The position numbers and the translations under genes were made by a program. A stretch of DNA of 64,000 nucleotides, taken from Prosthecobacter dejongeii (lineage in GTDB: Bacteria; Verrucomicrobiota; Verrucomicrobiia; Verrucomicrobiales; Verrucomicrobiaceae). This document shows positions 61,049 through 64,000 of this stretch, in pieces. The DNA is taken from positions 310,001 through 374,000 of the forward strand of contig NZ_JACHIF010000003.1 of assembly GCF_014203045.1 (NCBI RefSeq). Direction: 5' to 3'. Each line of letters opens with the position of its first letter. Position 1 is the first letter of the stretch. Under the pieces are notes generated by a model. The model saw nothing but the letters and a program-made list of their open reading frames with translations, was not told the origin of the DNA and searched no databases.

Positions 61049-63781
61049 TTAGTCTCCCAGATTTTTAGAGCACTCCTGAATCGTTTCAGGATCAGCATTC
61101 TTATCCGTCAGCGCCTGGATCAGTTTTCGTGCCTCAGTCGTTCCCACACCCCCTTCTTTGAAAACACTGGAGTTAAGCGCGTCACTCAGGCTGATGCGCT
61201 CTTTCGGGTCGGGTTTCAGCAGTTGATTGAGCAGCCTATCCAGAGCAGTGAATCCCTCCGTGCCCTCACCCTTGGAACGTAACCGATTTTCGGGGTTGGA
61301 ACCGAAATCCCGCAGGCGTTGTTCAACTTGAAATAAAAATTGATCCTCCGGTTTTTTGAAAGGGCCCTCTTTCACAAACATCTCATAAGCCGTGATGCCG
61401 AGGCTCCAAACATCCGCCTTGTTCGAGACCTCAAAATTGATGGCTCCTGTGATCTTCTCGATGTCCTTATCGTAGCGATCATTGAGTTTTTGCCATTCGA
61501 TCTCGATCTCTCTCCGTGACACGCCGCGCTCATTAAAATCAATCAACATCTTTTTCCAATCAGCTTCGATCTTCTCATTCCTTTGATTTTTGAGCTTTCT
61601 AGAAACACCTGTCCGAATGCCATCTGTATTGACTTGGTTAATGGCAATTTCTGGGGCCAGCCAGCGAGGGTTATCCACAGCGATTTCAGGCACTCGAAAG
61701 GATGCATGGTTGTCTGACGTGCCAAAGTCTCCCAGCATGGCCAGTCCCTCTTCATTGATGAAGTAGTTCAGGGGTTTGATATCCAGGTGGGTCATGCCTC
61801 TAGACTCATGCATGTGTTGCAGGCCCTTGATCATGTCTTGCAGTAGGGTGAGTCGAACAATGGTGGCGGTTTTCTGCGTGATCTGCCCATTCTGCAAGGC
61901 CGTGTCTATCTTCTTGGTCGCTTCAAAGACGTCGCCACGCGGGGCTAAATCCATCGCCACAAGTACATCTCCTTCGGAGTTCCGGATCACGCCTGTCATG
62001 TTAACGATGTGTGGGTGTCCCTCTCCCATCGCCTGGTAATGAGAACGAACTTCACGACAAGCTATCTCTCGAGTCTTCACGACGTCAGAGCTAGGATTGT
62101 GTGAAGGATGCTTGATGGCGATCTGTTTGCCCGATGTTCCTTCGTATAGGTAAACAATGCCCGAGGAGCCTTTTCCCAGCTCGTTTTTCTTGGTGAAGGT
62201 TTCACCTCCGATGATCACGGTATCGTCATCAACCTGACGGTTAGAAAGCTGGGACACGGCCTTCAAAAAGACTTTGTCGAGCAGTTGCTGCGATTCAGAG
62301 CTGGCATTTTCATAGCTGAAGCTGAAGCTTTTTGAAAGCGGGTCCGGCACGCCTTCAGACATCAGTTCAGGGCAGTTTTCAGCCAGCATGCTGAGGAGTT
62401 CGCTTTTCAGAAGCTTGCCATCACTGGTGGCATAACTCATTTGTTGGGTGGGATCCAGTTCGCGCAGTGCTTTGGCTAATGCATTGCCCAGATCTTCGAT
62501 CACAGCCTGACTATCTGCACCTTGCAGGATGACATCAGCGAACTTTTGAGACAGACCTGGGTCTATCTCGATATCTGGCATTCCATGATCGGTTAAAAGC
62601 GGCAATTTCTCCGGCATCTCCACATCGGTTCCTGCCCATGAGTCCAGGTGTGAAGCCTTCACAAATTCACCACGAGCCACCTCGAGACCATCAGACTCAC
62701 GCATCAGCTTCGTGACAGGATTGAGCTTTGAGGGATCAAAGGTTTCGACCAGAGCGTTCGTTAAGGTGTGCACAAGTGGAGCATAGAAATCGAGGGTTTC
62801 ATGCCGTTCCTTCATCTTCGTATGTTCACCGTTGGCCTGCTCCCGCATTTCTGCCAAGTGATCGACTTGGCGCGTATGCACATGCTTTAGTTTTTGCAGA
62901 TGCCCCTCTTTGTCACGGCGCAGAATAAACTCCGTCCCAGGCTGATCTCCGTTGTTTTTTTGCAGCGAGGCAAAAACCTTCGACAGCTCTTTCTCCAAGG
63001 GTACATGCGTCTTCAGGCGGCTCATTTCATTCTGCACCAACTCCAGGAGCTGCATGTCCTTACTATTGGACACACCCCCTTCACGGGCCGTTAGGAGGTG
63101 ATCCTCCACCTTCACCAGCAGATCCAGTTTTTTCTGCATGCGGTCGCTCACATTGTGTTCTTTGCCTTGCTGCACCAGCCCTTCAAACTCATGCATGAGT
63201 TGATACGCTTTGGCTCGATGCGTTTGCGGTTGGCAGGCGATTTCATGCCGCACCAGTTGCAACATGTCTTGCACGGGGCCTTTAGCCGCCTGGTTCAGGT
63301 CCTTTCCTTTGAGAACATTCTTTCCCACATGTTTCTCCTGCATGGCTTGCAGGGTCGTCTCCAGGCATTTTAAACTCCCCAGTCGCACCGAGGCCGAAGC
63401 TCCTTCGCTAACCAACTTTTCGTGGTGTTCCGCCAGACGTAAAACGCTTTTGTGCAAGCTGCCGAAGTCTTTGTCTGGGTTCTTACTGCGATGCGTCATC
63501 TTAAAGGCAGTCCGCATCATCTTATCCTTGATGTTGCCATATCGGGAGGCTTTCCCCAGCGCCACTTTCAGACCCTCTTTACTGAGCACATTGTTAGCGG
63601 TGATGTTCCTCTCCTGCAGTGTTTTTGCATTTGGAGTACTTGTCATGATGGACGTTTGAGCCAGCCTCGATTGCTTGTTCGAGATGGAGGGGTCCGTCTC
63701 ACCTTGCGGCGCTTGGCGCTGGATATTGACGGGATTGAGCACCCCGCTTGACTGGCTTAGCTGGATTCCAAAGGTTTTCAT
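61049..63781 (-). CDS. Large kinase, likely type III secretion effector
   Basis: A 910-residue protein. The first 45 or so residues are Ser/Gln/Asn rich without a signal peptide (MKTFGIQLSQSSGVLNPVNI), as in type III secretion signals. Residues about 55-520 are helical with no recognised domain. The kinase (about 530-895) shows LGKGSSGIVYL, the ATP lysine in IAIKHP, catalytic loop HLDIKPLNYF and GDFGTSD, with a long insert before the C-lobe WSLGITAYEM. HLDIKP in place of HRDIKP recalls effector kinases such as YpkA. A probable chaperone gene lies just upstream. Target unknown. Confidence 0.78.
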   Translation of the reverse strand: MKTFGIQLSQSSGVLNPVNIQRQAPQGETDPSISNKQSRLAQTSIMTSTPNAKTLQERNITANNVLSKEGLKVALGKASRYGNIKDKMMRTAFKMTHRSKNPDKDFGSLHKSVLRLAEHHEKLVSEGASASVRLGSLKCLETTLQAMQEKHVGKNVLKGKDLNQAAKGPVQDMLQLVRHEIACQPQTHRAKAYQLMHEFEGLVQQGKEHNVSDRMQKKLDLLVKVEDHLLTAREGGVSNSKDMQLLELVQNEMSRLKTHVPLEKELSKVFASLQKNNGDQPGTEFILRRDKEGHLQKLKHVHTRQVDHLAEMREQANGEHTKMKERHETLDFYAPLVHTLTNALVETFDPSKLNPVTKLMRESDGLEVARGEFVKASHLDSWAGTDVEMPEKLPLLTDHGMPDIEIDPGLSQKFADVILQGADSQAVIEDLGNALAKALRELDPTQQMSYATSDGKLLKSELLSMLAENCPELMSEGVPDPLSKSFSFSYENASSESQQLLDKVFLKAVSQLSNRQVDDDTVIIGGETFTKKNELGKGSSGIVYLYEGTSGKQIAIKHPSHNPSSDVVKTREIACREVRSHYQAMGEGHPHIVNMTGVIRNSEGDVLVAMDLAPRGDVFEATKKIDTALQNGQITQKTATIVRLTLLQDMIKGLQHMHESRGMTHLDIKPLNYFINEEGLAMLGDFGTSDNHASFRVPEIAVDNPRWLAPEIAINQVNTDGIRTGVSRKLKNQRNEKIEADWKKMLIDFNERGVSRREIEIEWQKLNDRYDKDIEKITGAINFEVSNKADVWSLGITAYEMFVKEGPFKKPEDQFLFQVEQRLRDFGSNPENRLRSKGEGTEGFTALDRLLNQLLKPDPKERISLSDALNSSVFKEGGVGTTEARKLIQALTDKNADPETIQECSKNLGD

Positions 63782-63819
63782 AAAACCAAAGTTTAGAGAG
63801 GGTGGAAGCTTTAAAAAAA

Positions 63820-64000
63820 TTAGGCGCGGATGAAGTGTTCTGGCATGGAGACTCCTGCGTCGCTCTCGTCGGCCTCCACCACAGGTGCGTTGAGTTTTGC
63901 CTGCCAATGCTCAGCCCAGTTGATGAATTCTGTCAGGGATCGAGTGCAGCTTTCCGAATCGGCATTCTCACCGCCCAACTTACGCCAGATCAGCACCGCA
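63820..64000 (-). CDS. Probable type III secretion chaperone (CesT-like), partial
   Basis: Only the last 59 or so codons are in the window; the gene runs off the right edge and stops at TAA 63820-63822. The readable part contains LTEFINWAEHWQAKL, the hydrophobic-Phe-Trp helix pattern seen at the C-terminus of CesT/Tir-type effector chaperones, then an acidic tail ending MPEHFIRA. It is 38 bp upstream of the effector-like kinase on the same strand, the classic chaperone-effector order. The call rests on a short fragment. Confidence 0.55.
   Translation of the reverse strand, partial: AVLIWRKLGGENADSESCTRSLTEFINWAEHWQAKLNAPVVEADESDAGVSMPEHFIRA

Noticed and set aside
61049..64000. Ordinary housekeeping receptor kinase
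   Set aside because: There is no transmembrane helix or outer sensor domain, unlike the other three kinases in the window; the polar N-terminus and the neighbouring chaperone fragment fit an effector better.

Overview
The window looks like chromosome from a member of the Verrucomicrobiota, probably close to Prosthecobacter/Verrucomicrobiaceae. The evidence is family content: paired DUF1501 and DUF1549/DUF1553 (planctomycete-type cytochrome) genes, Tat-exported Gfo/Idh/MocA oxidoreductase, a PEP-CTERM autotransporter-repeat protein, ECF sigma factors next to Ser/Thr kinases, and a type-III-effector-like kinase beside a probable secretion chaperone. Few genes have a clear Shine-Dalgarno sequence. 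The assignment is inferred from family content only.

Layout. 1-11.5 kb: the end of upp, a cyclic-nucleotide-binding protein with a basic tail, DUF1501/DUF1549/DUF1553 genes and an RluA pseudouridine synthase, with intergenic space filled by dispersed repeats (a palindrome of about 295 bp, a 40-bp hairpin repeat and a direct repeat of about 120 bp). 11.5-22.9 kb: housekeeping and metabolism (sufE-like, Gfo/Idh/MocA, PHP phosphatase, folP, truA, ruvX, TSUP transporter, M1 peptidase, FMN 2-hydroxyacid oxidase, zinc-binding lipoprotein).

22.9-29.1 kb is the most unusual part. A candidate structured RNA with a terminator and a series of inverted repeats lead into a dense array (23.78-26.0 kb) of 18 tRNA genes with readable anticodons plus one tRNA-like unit lacking an anticodon arm. 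Sixteen of the 18 carry G55-C56 in the T loop and A-G where G18-G19 belongs in the D loop. Only tRNA-Leu and tRNA-Glu have both canonical loops. The decayed remnant of a DRB0094-type RNA ligase lies inside the array. An unrecognised basic protein, an intact RtcB RNA ligase and an HNH nuclease follow on the same strand. Together they suggest a tRNA reserve and RNA-repair locus; the function is inference.

29.1-43.6 kb: peroxiredoxin, TatD, two small lipoproteins, two kinase/sigma-factor modules (one kinase fused to a formylglycine-generating-enzyme-like domain), a type IIA topoisomerase B subunit, a hybrid sensor kinase and an M42 peptidase. 43.6-55.2 kb: the 1518-residue PEP-CTERM protein, whose start codon lies in a long hairpin, GNAT, a mazG-like/rsmH/rex cluster, a lipoprotein, a methyltransferase, ilvD and an N-formylglutamate amidohydrolase-like protein. 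55.3-64 kb, minus strand: a WD40 receptor kinase, then a run read from the window edge: chaperone (partial), effector-like kinase, small membrane protein, TPR-glycosyltransferase-like protein.
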